Notes: a model not told the origin generated them from the sequence alone. A DNA stretch of 55,816 bases from Nitrososphaerota archaeon (GCA_024860875.1 JACPSZ010000019.1:1-55816); one strand, 5' to 3'; shown: positions 17,347-25,846, counted from the first letter of the stretch. Program-made: numbers and translations.

Positions 17347-17991
17347 GTGCTTTTGGAGAAGTTCGTTCAGGACGTTGCAGTTATTACCGAGAAGCTCTGC
17401 AGAGATGAGGGTATTCACGTATCAAAGGAATTGAATAGATTAAGGAAGAAGCTTATAATTCTGTATAGAAAAGGCGTAGTCAAGATCAATCACAGCGTTA
17501 TGGAGCTTGTTTGCGCAAAACATCTTGTCAAAAAGGGCTATTTCGTAGATACGGAGAAGCAGGTAAGCGATATCCTTGTCTGTGATCTGTTTGCTAAAAA
17601 AGGCGATTCTACTGAAGTCGTTGAAATTGAAACTGGCTTCGTTCCCCCTGATCATGCCCTTGATCCTGTTCAGTCGAGCACGGCAAGGATTGCTAGTAAG
17701 ATTGCGAGGTATAGCCAGTTTGCAGAGAAATTTTCTCTTGGGACTCCTCCTCATAGTTTGCTTCCGATTCCTGATTTATTTTTGATTCAACCACACTTTA
17801 GGAAGAGGAGTGATATTGAGAAACTTAAATGGTTGCTAGACAAGTACTATACGTCGCCAGAGATCAGGCTGGAGCAGATTGCGAATGCAAGGCTGCAGAT
17901 GATCTATATTGTCAATGCAGATACGGGTCAGACTACTGAGGTTGATCCTTTAGAATACCATAGAGTAGGCAGGATGGCAAGTTTTGCTTAG
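17347..17991 (+). CDS. Conserved hypothetical protein, possible nuclease fold
   Basis: A 214-residue protein with a GTG start, 36 nt after S10. After a helical N-terminus, the segment KKGYFVDTEKQVSDILVCDL then TEVVEIETGFVPPDHALDP has an E-x-E after a D-containing strand, resembling the PD-(D/E)XK core (D, then E-x-E about 15-20 residues on). The rest is helical. I do not recognise a named family. The nuclease idea is inference from motif spacing only; proximity to S10 may mean simple co-transcription. Confidence 0.5.
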   Translation: MLLEKFVQDVAVITEKLCRDEGIHVSKELNRLRKKLIILYRKGVVKINHSVMELVCAKHLVKKGYFVDTEKQVSDILVCDLFAKKGDSTEVVEIETGFVPPDHALDPVQSSTARIASKIARYSQFAEKFSLGTPPHSLLPIPDLFLIQPHFRKRSDIEKLKWLLDKYYTSPEIRLEQIANARLQMIYIVNADTGQTTEVDPLEYHRVGRMASFA

Positions 17992-18016
17992 AGAGATAGT
18001 AGTTGTTTGCCAAATG

Positions 18017-18445
18017 TTACCTGAGTGCAGACCGAATGTTTTCTGCTATCTTCTGCATCTCCTCTTTCGACACTGTAGGGCGGTATCGCATGGTAGCATG
18101 AATTGGTTCACCGGCATCGCCTCTTGACCTTGGGATTATGTGAACGTGGACATGTGGTATCTCCTGCCCGCTTTCGGGTCCATTGTTAATACCAATCAAA
18201 CTTGAAGTTGTGCCGGTTGCTAATTGCACGTATTTTGTTAGCTTCCAGACTGCCTTGAATATTGCTTCGGAGTTTCTTTCGCTTAATTCTTCTACTTGCC
18301 CTACATGGACTTTTGGAATCACGAGGGTATGACCTTTGGAGAGAGGGTGAACGTCCAGAAATGCTAACATGTTATCATCTTCATAGACCTTGTATGCGGG
18401 AATTTTCCCAGATACTATTTTGCAGAAGACGCAAGATTCGGACAA
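18017..18445 (-). CDS. HIT-family nucleotide hydrolase
   Basis: A 142-residue histidine-triad protein: CVFCKIVSGKIPAYKVYED at the N-terminus, AFLDVHPLSKGHTLVIPK in the middle and the triad HVHVHIIPR near the C-terminus. It acts on nucleotidyl-phosphate bonds such as AMP-NH2 or AP4A-type substrates. It ends the conserved backbone before the accessory island; the next sequence is a repeat element. Confidence 0.93.
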   Translation of the reverse strand: MSESCVFCKIVSGKIPAYKVYEDDNMLAFLDVHPLSKGHTLVIPKVHVGQVEELSERNSEAIFKAVWKLTKYVQLATGTTSSLIGINNGPESGQEIPHVHVHIIPRSRGDAGEPIHATMRYRPTVSKEEMQKIAENIRSALR

Positions 18446-18540
18446 CTATATCACAACAATTAGATATTCTCTTGCTGCTAAGTTCCTGTAGAAATGATTT
18501 TTGTTGTTCTGAATGCATGCTGTGTAGAAAAGTTCTGGGC

Positions 18541-18640
18541 ATATGGGGGGTGGCAATTGGTTGCTGATTACTATCTAACTTTGTCCAGTGTTGCGGACCT
18601 GCTTCTTTGCAGGGGTAGTTACAGGTATTACGTAATACGA
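18541..18640. repeat. Structured intergenic repeat E, copy 1
   Basis: First of three related ~100-bp elements (others at 19683-19785 and 23394-23487). Shared landmarks are a G-rich start (ATGGGGGGTGG), TAACTTTGTCC...GCGGACC forming a small hairpin, a flanking stem (TTACTATC with GGTAGTTA), and the end GGTATTACGTAA. In this copy a second hairpin CCTGC/GCAGG follows. GTATTACGTAATAC here is a perfect 14-bp palindrome. It lies just beyond the 3' end of the PIN-like gene. Confidence 0.6.
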
Positions 18641-18680
18641 TTAGACAGTCCTAGCATTTTATTGCTATTGGCAAACTCTA

Positions 18681-19004
18681 TCAGATATATTGGCTTGTCC
18701 CCCTTCCCCACCAACCATACTCACTAACCTTGACGGTTTTAATACCTGCCTTGAAATAATGCATGTATGCCTTGTTATCTCCAGTGAAAAGGTCGCAGTC
18801 ATTTTCCTTGCAGTACAACGCTATCTTATCATCGAGTTCCCTTCGTGGAAGATCTTTGCGATGACCAACCTTCCTGATCTCTTTGTATCGTTTTAGCAGG
18901 GCGTCTTCCTGCTCGCTTCCCCAACCCAGTATGTCATGGTCTATTACCGCTATGCTTCCCATGCAATCCACCAAATAGCTCAGCTCATATATCCTACAAG
19001 GCAT
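18681..19004 (-). CDS. PIN-like domain protein
   Basis: A protein of about 107 residues if started at ATG 19004 (MPCRIYELSYLVDCM); the frame is open to 19064, which would overlap the GNAT gene. Features typical of PIN-like nucleases are VIDHDILGW near the N-terminus, then RRELDDKIALYCKENDCDLF and TGDNKAYMHYF with spaced acidic residues. No antitoxin gene is visible next to it. Nuclease function is inferred. Confidence 0.5.
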   Translation of the reverse strand: MPCRIYELSYLVDCMGSIAVIDHDILGWGSEQEDALLKRYKEIRKVGHRKDLPRRELDDKIALYCKENDCDLFTGDNKAYMHYFKAGIKTVKVSEYGWWGRGTSQYI

Positions 19005-19017
19005 TAGATAGGCGCTC

Positions 19018-19542
19018 TTGCCAGCTTTTCCAATCAAAGACGGCCGTATTGTAGTTATTCGCAAGGCCGAGCCGTCAGACCTAGATCGTATTATGGCAAA
19101 CTTGGAAGCAGTAGCTAAGGAAGGGCGATGGATTCTGACTGAAGAGGTTACACCTGAACGCCGTGAACGCTTCCAAAAAGCCTTGACTGCTACGGATCAA
19201 CTGCACCTAGTCGCCATAGTAAACGAGCGGATGGTTGGCGGTCTTGATCTTGCACCATACTTTGGTGGTCCAAAGAAAGCAAAACATGTTGTTGGTCTTG
19301 GAATGCAAATCCTAGATGGCTATCGGGGGCTCGGAATTGGAACAGCTCTGATGGAGGAGGCCATAAGATGGGCTAGGAATATAGGTCTGATGAAGATTAG
19401 CCTCTCGGTTTTCTCCAATAATGAAGCTGCGATCCGTCTATACCAAAAGTCTGGATTTGTAGAGGAGGGTCGACTGAAAAGACAGTTCAAGATTATGGGT
19501 GATTACGTTGATGAAGTGGAAATGGGTAGATGGTTGGGTTAG
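19018..19542 (+). CDS. GNAT family N-acetyltransferase
   Basis: A 174-residue acetyltransferase with the acetyl-CoA loop GYRGLGIGTALMEEAIRWAR (about residues 101-120) and the C-terminal NNEAAIRLYQKSGFVEEG strand-helix. The start is TTG at 19018, with a TATA-like CATATATCC 25-30 bp upstream, suggesting a leaderless mRNA. It diverges from the PIN-like gene over a 13-bp gap. The acceptor substrate is unknown. Confidence 0.85.
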   Translation: MPAFPIKDGRIVVIRKAEPSDLDRIMANLEAVAKEGRWILTEEVTPERRERFQKALTATDQLHLVAIVNERMVGGLDLAPYFGGPKKAKHVVGLGMQILDGYRGLGIGTALMEEAIRWARNIGLMKISLSVFSNNEAAIRLYQKSGFVEEGRLKRQFKIMGDYVDEVEMGRWLG

Positions 19543-19682
19543 GATTTATCACGTCCAATCATTCTGTGTTATGAGCAATAACAAAAGCGATTTACCCTTG
19601 CTTCAAATGCTGATAAGTTGGAATAAGGTAATCCGATTGTGAACACCTGTGTACCCATCATAGGCTAGGAGGGTTTTTGAGA

Positions 19683-19785
19683 GGATGGGGGGCGGTCATT
19701 ATTACTAGCTACCTAATTTTGTCCAATGGTGCGGACCATACCTTTTCCTAGAGGGTAGCTGGTTGGTATTACGTAAGATAAAACC
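19683..19785. repeat. Structured intergenic repeat E, copy 2
   Basis: Aligned with copies 1 and 3. It has ATGGGGGGCGG, an outer stem ACTAGCTACC paired with GGTAGCTGGT, the inner hairpin GTCC-AATGGTGC-GGAC, and the end GGTATTACGTAAG. Upstream, AATCCGATTGTGAA at about 19630-19643 also occurs upstream of copy 3. The outer stem differs in sequence from copy 1 but still pairs. It ends four bases before the stop of the DUF2130 gene. Confidence 0.6.
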
Positions 19786-19788
19786 AGT

Positions 19789-21081
19789 TTAGCTTGCAAA
19801 ATTCTCAGGAGCCATCGCTTTCTTCTTTTTCTTGATTACTGTTTGTTGCGTAGCAGGTTCGGATAGTTCCTCCATCGGCGGTTTCTCTTGAACAATACTG
19901 TCAATTCCACTAGTTATGTCGACATATGTCTCGTTAATCTGTAATTGCAGTGCCTTTCTATCCTTCCACAGTCTCTGATGTGCCTTCTCTTCTCTTTCTT
20001 GCAGCTCTGTCATCTTCTGGTATATGCTGGAGAGTGCTTCCATCTTTCTTGCAAAATCTTGACTTCTGATATAATCGTATAGTTTTGATTCTTTGGCTTC
20101 TCTGTCCTTTCTACTATCAGATTGCTTTGCTATCTCAATTACGGCATTGCGTATCTGTCTGGCAACTTCAGTTATGATGGAGCTGTGGACGAGTAAAATG
20201 CCATCTTTTTCACCAAAGTACCGATTTTCTATGTCCTTAGGAAGGTTGTTTGAAACAATAATGACATAATTTGTCCCATGTATGTTCTTGTAACGCTTTG
20301 CTTTCTCAACATCCTTCTTCGTGATGATATTGGCTTCCTTGTTATCGTAAACTATTGGCATGTCAATAGGCTTTCCTGTTCCTGTTCTAATCTGCTGAAT
20401 AACATCACCAGTTGCTTCTCCTCTCCGTTGTCGTCTGAAGTAGTCGTTTGGGAAAGCTGCCGTAAGGGTAACATAGAGGTCAATTTCCCCAGCTTCGCCT
20501 TTACGTTCTCCTTGACTTGCGGCAAGTTGCTTTTTTAAGCTCTCTAAGTCATTATTAGCACGCTTAATCTGGAGGTCTCGCTCACCAATAGCAAGTTTAA
20601 GGTTGTCGATTTCCTTGCGAGCTTGCCCCATCGCTTCTTCTTGGGCCTGCTTCTTTATCCGCAGTTTCTCATTTTGAAGTTCCCTTATTTTCTTAGAGCT
20701 CTCAAGCAATTGATTTTTGTGTTCAGCCTTTAGTGATTTTTCTAATTTCTTATACCGCTGGTCTGCCTCTCTACTCATTTTCCCGTACTGTTTTTCAAGA
20801 GTTTCATATTGCTTCTTGAAGGAAATTTCTAACTGCTTACGCATTGCTTCACCTTGCTTTTCGTAACCTTTCTTCAGCGCATTTAGAGCAGTCTTATCCG
20901 ACTCCTTCAGTTTCTTTAGTTCGTCTTCATATTTTTGCTTCTCCTCTGAAGATTGCTTATCATATTGTTCCGACACCTTGGCCTGAAGTTCTTTCATTGC
21001 ATGAGTATACTCGTCACCTGCAAGCGACTTACCACACAATGGACACCTAAATCGGGCTACCTCTGAAACTTGGGTCGCCAT
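19789..21081 (-). CDS. DUF2130 coiled-coil nuclease-like protein
   Basis: A 430-residue protein. A CPLC zinc knuckle stands near the N-terminus (RCPLCGKSL), followed by ~180 residues of charged coiled coil, then a DUF2130 domain with KGEAGEIDLYVTLTAAFPND, RRGEATGDVIQQIR and DNKEANIITKKDVEKAKRYK. That block has the acidic and lysine residues expected of a restriction-endonuclease-like fold. A basic C-terminal tail follows. Members are thought to act on nucleic acids, but function is unproven. It sits in the accessory island with a repeat E copy at its 3' end and a dyad upstream. Confidence 0.72.
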   Translation of the reverse strand: MATQVSEVARFRCPLCGKSLAGDEYTHAMKELQAKVSEQYDKQSSEEKQKYEDELKKLKESDKTALNALKKGYEKQGEAMRKQLEISFKKQYETLEKQYGKMSREADQRYKKLEKSLKAEHKNQLLESSKKIRELQNEKLRIKKQAQEEAMGQARKEIDNLKLAIGERDLQIKRANNDLESLKKQLAASQGERKGEAGEIDLYVTLTAAFPNDYFRRQRRGEATGDVIQQIRTGTGKPIDMPIVYDNKEANIITKKDVEKAKRYKNIHGTNYVIIVSNNLPKDIENRYFGEKDGILLVHSSIITEVARQIRNAVIEIAKQSDSRKDREAKESKLYDYIRSQDFARKMEALSSIYQKMTELQEREEKAHQRLWKDRKALQLQINETYVDITSGIDSIVQEKPPMEELSEPATQQTVIKKKKKAMAPENFAS

Positions 21082-21191
21082 GTTCGAGTGAGTATAGGAT
21101 GTTGCTTAAAAATACTACAGGATATTAACAAAAAGTTCGTGCTTTTCTAGTTTTTCGGACCACCTCAAATGTAATTATTCCTTAAGGTGAA

Positions 21192-21215
21192 GATGGTAGG
21201 TATGACTACCATACC
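21192..21215. promoter_or_regulatory. Dyad GATGGTA-N8-TACCATACC, copy 1
   Basis: A 24-bp element with 6-bp inverted half-sites ATGGTA and TACCAT separated by eight bases, between the divergent DUF2130 and membrane-protein genes. The same dyad with the same spacer length occurs at 23999-24022, upstream of the BglII-like gene. Conserved half-sites with a variable spacer suggest an operator for a dimeric regulator; this is inference. Confidence 0.5.
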
Positions 21216-21280
21216 AGTCCGATAAAACACAAATCATTTACTCTTCTGAAACCAACCCAAGATAGAGAAACCATCAGAAA

Positions 21281-23320
21281 TTGAAGGTCAAACAAGTAGC
21301 TACAGTTGTGGTAATCATAATAATAGCTGTGTTAGCATCCATGATGTTTAGTCCGAATAACTTTCCAGCCGTTCAGGTAAATGCATCGGACTTGGCAGTT
21401 TCACAGGTTTGGATTGAAGGTATATATGAGAAAACCGAACTAAATACAACATCATTTGCTTTACGTCGTATCTTTCCTGTTCGTGCACCAGTAAGCTCAG
21501 CGAATGAATTGGGTGCTTTTACCATTGCACTTGAGAAAAATGCGGCTTGGAACGGTACTATTGAGGTTTGGAATGTTACCTCCTTTGACCCATTGATTTT
21601 CAACCAGTTGCTGTACAATACCACGAAACCACTTTCTTTAAAAATAAGAAATGATGGTTTTGGAGTTTTCGTTCACATTAACCGTTCAGCTTTGGTCAAC
21701 ACCAATTCGGGGGATGAGGTAGATTTGCAGATAAATGAACCTAACAATCCGACGCTAATCAATAACATCACTCGTGCTTGGATTAGTTTTCCCCCGGGTT
21801 CGACGACAATAATTTTTGATTTAATTAGGTCAAACTCTCTAACTATAGTGGAAACAGCACAACCTACATTTGACTTGAACGGAGACGCACTTAGAGTTGT
21901 TATTAGGGCAAAGTCTATCACGCCTTTAAGATTACACACTGAAGGTAGGTTCAGTATAACCTCATCAAAATGGGACACTCTGAAGGTAGATACTTGGAGC
22001 TATCCTGTTAATGTTAAACTGTTCTTCCCTAGAGGTTCAATTCATTATGGCCCAAATAGTTTGGATTTGAGAGGTGGTCAAGATGTTAGACTACTGGATT
22101 TTGAGGGTAATATTCAGTTTCTAACGTCTAAAGATCCCAACCTATCATATCAGGGTAGGACAAAAAACCTCTTGGTTGGAGAAAAAAGTGTGCTCGAATG
22201 GGATTGGTTAACTTCTCTGATGGTTGTTACTTTGTCAATTTCGCCTACCAATGTAATTGAAGGTGTGATAGTTGGGGTGGTTCTAGTTATTATTGGCATA
22301 GGCGGTTCAATTTTAAGGAAAAAACTGCGACAACCCGGTCCTTCTATAAGTCTTGTGGATAATGATGAAAAATTGCTGCTTAGACCAGAAGTAAATTCCT
22401 ATCTTCAATTATCGAGATTACCATTTGACATACAGCTAACATTGGCAAATAATGGGGGAATGAGTGCGATAGTCGACCAACCTAAGGTAATGTTTGTACC
22501 AGAGGATAACGTCAAAGATGACGGATTAAATGTCGACATAGATGAGTATTACTGGAGCCCTCCTACTAGTCAAGATACACTTCCATATCCGAGTATTGAT
22601 TCGATACCTCCTAAAACTATCAAAACCCTGATGCTGACCTGTAGCCTTCGTTTGTTCTATTGGGATTATCGACCACCGAATGAGTATTTCTCACAAGGGA
22701 GCAACCTAAGGAGAATTCATGAGGATTATTTCAATGCCAAGAAACGAGACTTGCAACAACTCATATCCAAAATCGAACCATCGGGTAAGATTGGAATTTT
22801 AAGAGTTAGTTTGATGACGTCAATAACTTTATCAGGAAATCTGAAAATGGATGAGAAAACATTTGGGGACGGCCTTGAGCTTCTAATAGACAGTCAATAC
22901 TTGGGCAAAATCATAGAGAAGATGGATGACTGGAATTTCGAAGTTACAAATGCAGCTAATTCTTATTTGAATTTTCTGGGAGTTGTTGAGCAACAGGGCC
23001 AAGGTATTTTGGACACTTTGCACAGGAGGCCATCAGACGCAAGTCACATCTCATTTCCAGACGAGCATAGGCAAGATATGACTTATGCTAGGGAGACCAT
23101 GTGCATTGCCTACCCTGATTTTGCTGCATTATGGAACAATCTTTTAGCACACAAAACCATCTACCCTGCCATACTAACTTCTCTTAGAGAGCAGAAGAGG
23201 GGTCGGACGCTGGATGATAAGGACGAAAGGGATATTTTGGGTCTAGAGGAAGCATTGAAGAAAGTTCTCGATAAATGTTCTGAAATCCGTGTTACTATCT
23301 TGACAGACTTTAGACCTTAA
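21281..23320 (+). CDS. Large two-helix membrane protein, unknown
   Basis: A 679-residue protein starting at TTG 21281. Residues ~5-23 form a signal anchor; a ~300-residue extracytoplasmic part with several N-x-T/S sites follows; a second helix lies at ~327-347 (VIEGVIVGVVLVIIGIGGSI), ending in a basic stop-transfer. The remaining ~330 residues are cytoplasmic and partly helical. No family is recognised. In the accessory island, between two nuclease-type genes, it could be the membrane arm of a defence system, but no direct evidence shows that. Confidence 0.5.
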   Translation: MKVKQVATVVVIIIIAVLASMMFSPNNFPAVQVNASDLAVSQVWIEGIYEKTELNTTSFALRRIFPVRAPVSSANELGAFTIALEKNAAWNGTIEVWNVTSFDPLIFNQLLYNTTKPLSLKIRNDGFGVFVHINRSALVNTNSGDEVDLQINEPNNPTLINNITRAWISFPPGSTTIIFDLIRSNSLTIVETAQPTFDLNGDALRVVIRAKSITPLRLHTEGRFSITSSKWDTLKVDTWSYPVNVKLFFPRGSIHYGPNSLDLRGGQDVRLLDFEGNIQFLTSKDPNLSYQGRTKNLLVGEKSVLEWDWLTSLMVVTLSISPTNVIEGVIVGVVLVIIGIGGSILRKKLRQPGPSISLVDNDEKLLLRPEVNSYLQLSRLPFDIQLTLANNGGMSAIVDQPKVMFVPEDNVKDDGLNVDIDEYYWSPPTSQDTLPYPSIDSIPPKTIKTLMLTCSLRLFYWDYRPPNEYFSQGSNLRRIHEDYFNAKKRDLQQLISKIEPSGKIGILRVSLMTSITLSGNLKMDEKTFGDGLELLIDSQYLGKIIEKMDDWNFEVTNAANSYLNFLGVVEQQGQGILDTLHRRPSDASHISFPDEHRQDMTYARETMCIAYPDFAALWNNLLAHKTIYPAILTSLREQKRGRTLDDKDERDILGLEEALKKVLDKCSEIRVTILTDFRP

Positions 23321-23393
23321 TCTACCTAGGGCTACAATAGTCCGATTGTGAAATAGCCTGCAAGCTGAAGCCATAGTGAACTTTCTGAGTATA

Positions 23394-23487
23394 GAGGGGA
23401 TGGTAAATTACTGAATGTTCCCTAACCTTGTGCGGTGATACGATTGCCACTCTTTGTATGTATATGATAGGTATTACGTAAGGCGAT
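23394..23487. repeat. Structured intergenic repeat E, copy 3
   Basis: Shows GAGGGGATGG, CCCTAACCTTGTGCGGTGA and the shared end AGGTATTACGTAAGGCGATTG. The most diverged of the three copies in the middle, but its upstream TAGTCCGATTGTGAAA (from about 23338) matches copy 2. It abuts the stop of the BglII-like gene. Confidence 0.5.
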
Positions 23488-23489
23488 TG

Positions 23490-23957
23490 TTACTCTAATC
23501 CAATTACCAAAATAGGGACAGGTATTGTGGACCTGAACAGGGATAAGTCTTTTACAACCTTTTCGAGTTCAGGCATTGACTTATTTTTCAGCCCGTATTT
23601 CTCTAAAAACTTCTTAGTATAAACAATTTCAACACCAACTTCAATCTTTTCCTCATTAAATCCAAGCAAGAACTTTAGATAATCTTTGTAAGTGTGAATG
23701 ATATGACTAGTCTCAATTTCTATGGCAACCTTGTCCTTGAACAAATCAAATCTCATACCTGAGGATTTTGTTGCGATTTCCTCCTGCTTCCACCCTTTAC
23801 TAAAGAACGCTTCTTGAATAGCCTTATGTGGTTTTGGGTTATTTTGCTTTGGTGTTATTTGCAAATCATCTACTATTTGCAATATCTCTTTCTTGATACT
23901 TAATTTTGAATTTAGTATCTCCTCAGCAAAGCGAAAGTTATGTATCCTATTTCTCAA
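23490..23957 (-). CDS. BglII-like restriction endonuclease fold protein
   Basis: A 155-residue protein with RFDLFKDKVAIEIETSHIIH: a D in one strand followed by E-x-E, then TYKDYLKFLLGFNEEKIEVG and VEIVYTKKFL. This arrangement matches the BamHI/BglII-type restriction endonuclease fold, in which EIE holds the metal. No cognate methyltransferase is adjacent; the nearest complete one is at 14.6 kb. The protein is short compared with typical BglII-like enzymes, so it may be an orphan or reduced form. Confidence 0.6.
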   Translation of the reverse strand: MRNRIHNFRFAEEILNSKLSIKKEILQIVDDLQITPKQNNPKPHKAIQEAFFSKGWKQEEIATKSSGMRFDLFKDKVAIEIETSHIIHTYKDYLKFLLGFNEEKIEVGVEIVYTKKFLEKYGLKNKSMPELEKVVKDLSLFRSTIPVPILVIGLE

Positions 23958-23998
23958 TCCACCTGAGAAAAAAAGCCCTAATTATTATAGAGATAGGT

Positions 23999-24022
23999 GA
24001 TGGTATTTCAAATTACCATACC
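23999..24022. promoter_or_regulatory. Dyad GATGGTA-N8-TACCATACC, copy 2
   Basis: Same half-sites and same 8-bp spacer as at 21192-21215. On the minus strand it lies just upstream of a TATA-like CTATAATAATTAG (about 23984-23995) preceding the BglII-like gene, a good position for a regulator-binding site. The spacer sequences of the two copies differ, so only the half-sites and spacing are conserved. Confidence 0.5.
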
Positions 24023-24200
24023 TTATCCTTAACAATCGAAATGTAGCCACACCTCCTCGGTACGTTCAGCTTACGTTCACTACCCTCGGGACCCCGGCAA
24101 ATTCCAATATCAGCAGTTCAGGACAAATAGAGGCAGAAATAACCCCTAAAACCTCTTTTGATAAATCAAGTTCACCGAGGGTAAATGCAAAAGATTTGAC

Positions 24201-24239
24201 GCTGGGTGTCGGATTCGAACGAGTCTCCGAAGGACACAG
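24201..24239 (-). repeat. Decayed tRNA-Ser 3' end, remnant 1
   Basis: The minus strand reads like the variable arm, T-arm and acceptor of the intact tRNA-Ser at 26700-26820 with a four-base deletion in the T stem and several substitutions (GTGTCCTTCGGAGACTCG...TTCGAATCCGAC). It cannot fold as a full tRNA. It is the leftmost of the same-orientation array and bounds the vapBC cassette to its right. Confidence 0.8.
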
Positions 24240-24243
24240 AACT

Positions 24244-24651
24244 TTAACGAATTTCACGCACTTTCACAATACTCCTCGCAACATCAGCCTGTTTCTTATC
24301 AGATGTGACAAATTCTGCTCCCAGACCTTTAGCAAGTGCGATGTAAGCGGCATCATAAATACTCAGGCCATTTTGAAGAGCAATGTCAAACGCTTCTTCT
24401 AGGATTTGCGCATCTTGCCTATGGTATGAAATGATTGTTTGCGTCAACAATTTACGGTAAATCTTCAAGGCGGTTTCCCTAGAACCATACCTTTGAAGGG
24501 CACTTCCCGCTTCTTTGAGAATTAAATCAAGACTGTGCAGCTCGAACGAACCATCTACAGCATCATCAAAGATAGCTTTGACCTCTTCCCAACCTTCTTC
24601 ATGAAGTAGATACTTCATCAAAACGGAAGCGTCGAGTACCTTAATGAGAAT
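24244..24651 (-). CDS. vapC: VapC-type PIN toxin with a non-canonical ATT start
   Basis: A PIN-domain ribonuclease of 135 residues. The first catalytic Asp is in KVLDASVLMKYLLHEEGWE; the Glu is in LILKEAGSAL; the C-terminal acidic residues are in SIYDAAYIALAKGL and FVTSDKKQADVA. The first ATG (24621) would remove the catalytic Asp. In frame upstream, between TAG and that Asp, there is no ATG, GTG or TTG. A decayed copy at 25638 has ATG exactly where this gene has ATT (24649-24651), preceded by GAGAGG, so ATT is the likely start. It overlaps vapB by 11 nt. Confidence 0.8.
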   Translation of the reverse strand: MLIKVLDASVLMKYLLHEEGWEEVKAIFDDAVDGSFELHSLDLILKEAGSALQRYGSRETALKIYRKLLTQTIISYHRQDAQILEEAFDIALQNGLSIYDAAYIALAKGLGAEFVTSDKKQADVARSIVKVREIR

Positions 24652-24862
24652 CCCTGTCCTCTCTAACTAACTTCTCTGCAGTCCCTCTCTTAGACACAGG
24701 GAGCTCCTTAACAAGTTTCTCCAATTCCTGTAATTTCTTTCTTGAATCTTCTTTTGTAGCCAGCCAAGTCAGATATTTCTTTACCTCTTTCGATACATCA
24801 AAACCCAACTCCCGCAACTTATCCCTCAATTCCTCTGGTATCCTGACACTCACTACGGCCAT
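24641..24862 (-). CDS. vapB: VapB-type ribbon-helix-helix antitoxin
   Basis: A 73-residue protein. The N-terminal VVSVRIPEELRDKLRELGFD is a ribbon-helix-helix DNA-binding segment; the basic and acidic C-terminal helix (KKLQELEKLVKEL) is the expected toxin-binding part. It directly precedes and overlaps vapC, so the antitoxin is translated first. Binding of its promoter for autorepression is the usual pattern for the family and is inferred here. Confidence 0.85.
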   Translation of the reverse strand: MAVVSVRIPEELRDKLRELGFDVSKEVKKYLTWLATKEDSRKKLQELEKLVKELPVSKRGTAEKLVREDRDSH

Positions 24863-24942
24863 ATGTCTTCATACATGCTTACAAGATATAAACATAATGT
24901 TTACGTCTGTAGTACAATTATCCTGTTATCAGAAGTTGTTAA

Positions 24943-25021
24943 ACGCGGGGGGGGGTGGATTCGAACCGACGAGGCCCCGAAGGGACACGGGCTCTATGGG
25001 CTTAGAGGATCCGCGTAATTG
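24943..25021 (-). repeat. Decayed tRNA-Ser copy, remnant 2
   Basis: Matches the complete tRNA-Ser from the acceptor through T-arm, variable arm and anticodon arm to the first part of the intron (GCGGATCCTCTAA on the minus strand), but about 14 nt around the anticodon are lost and the acceptor has become a G run. Because it includes intron sequence, it was copied as DNA from the gene, not from a mature tRNA. It separates the first vapBC cassette from the HEPN cassette. Confidence 0.85.
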
Positions 25022-25083
25022 CAAGACATGTTAAGTTGTCGCCACAATCTCAGCAATAGATAATAGCCCATACCTATTATAGA

Positions 25084-25473
25084 GTGATGAACATATTGGC
25101 TCAGAAGGCGAGACTAAGACATTACAAGCGGTTAAACAGTAAATTCTTGAAGGATGCAAAGGAGCTTCTTAAGAAAGGTGATGTAGTTCAAGCATCGGAA
25201 AAGTTCTGGGGTGCCGCTGCAGAGATCGTCAAAGCCTATGCTACCGAAAGGGGAATCAAGACCAGAACGCACAATGACCTCTGGCAAGTGGTTATTGATT
25301 TGGACAAGAAAAATCCTGCACTTACCCTGCTGCAAGACTTCAACCAAGCAGGTTACCTTCATTCAAACTTCTATGAAGACGAGTTGAGACCAGAGGCCGT
25401 AGCGGCTGCGGGTGAGGTAGTCGTAGAGTTCGTGAGGAAGATTGAGAGTCTTCTGAAACCCTCGGTTAAATGA
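25084..25473 (+). CDS. PaREP1-type HEPN protein
   Basis: A 129-residue helical protein: FLKDAKELLKKGDVVQASEK, FWGAAAEIVKAYATERG, and GYLHSNFYEDELRPEAV match the PaREP1/HEPN family of archaeal small HEPN proteins, many of which are toxins or adaptor subunits paired with nucleotidyltransferases. No nucleotidyltransferase partner lies next to it. It occupies the second interval of the tRNA array. Toxic function is inferred from family and context. Confidence 0.7.
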   Translation: MMNILAQKARLRHYKRLNSKFLKDAKELLKKGDVVQASEKFWGAAAEIVKAYATERGIKTRTHNDLWQVVIDLDKKNPALTLLQDFNQAGYLHSNFYEDELRPEAVAAAGEVVVEFVRKIESLLKPSVK

Positions 25474-25564
25474 TGTCGTTTAGAATCAAGTGGATCATGT
25501 AGTTCTATTATTTGACATGCCGCAGATTGGATTGATACCACTTCTGGTTACTAGTGTACTATGC

Positions 25565-25846
25565 CGCACCTTGACTTCTTCCCGCCCTTCGTGTAGTATA
25601 TACTTGACCGGCGCTGAAGCGTTGAGTATAATGGGCATCTCTATCCTCTCTGACTTTTCTCGGCAGTTCCTCTAGGAGACACGGGAAGCTCCTTAACAAG
25701 CCCGCCCAATTCCTGTAATTTCTTTCTTGAATCTTCTTTTGTAGCCAGCCAAGTCAGATATTTCCTTACCTCTTTTGATATGTCAAAACCTAACTCCCGC
25801 AACTTATCTTCAATTCTTTCGGTATCCTGACACTTACTAGAGCCAG
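25565..25846 (-). pseudogene. Decayed second copy of the vapBC pair
   Basis: Nucleotide similarity to 24580-24890 is high. In the vapB part the ATG has become CTG (25846), a one-base deletion follows after AGGATACCG, and the stop TAA has become TAT. In the vapC part an ATG remains at 25638, but the catalytic Asp codon is now Asn (LNAS for LDAS) and similarity ends after ~70 bases. The pair is dead and shows that the cassette was duplicated and lost function. It shares the interval with the HEPN gene. Confidence 0.85.

Noticed and set aside
18541-23487. Repeat E read as integron attC or a CRISPR array
   Set aside because: No integrase, no R' core with the expected GTTRRRY/RYYYAAC, and no regular repeats; only three dispersed copies.
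24066-24257. Minus-strand ORF overlapping tRNA remnant 1 (63 residues)
   Set aside because: It runs through the decayed tRNA and shows no domain; treated as chance.
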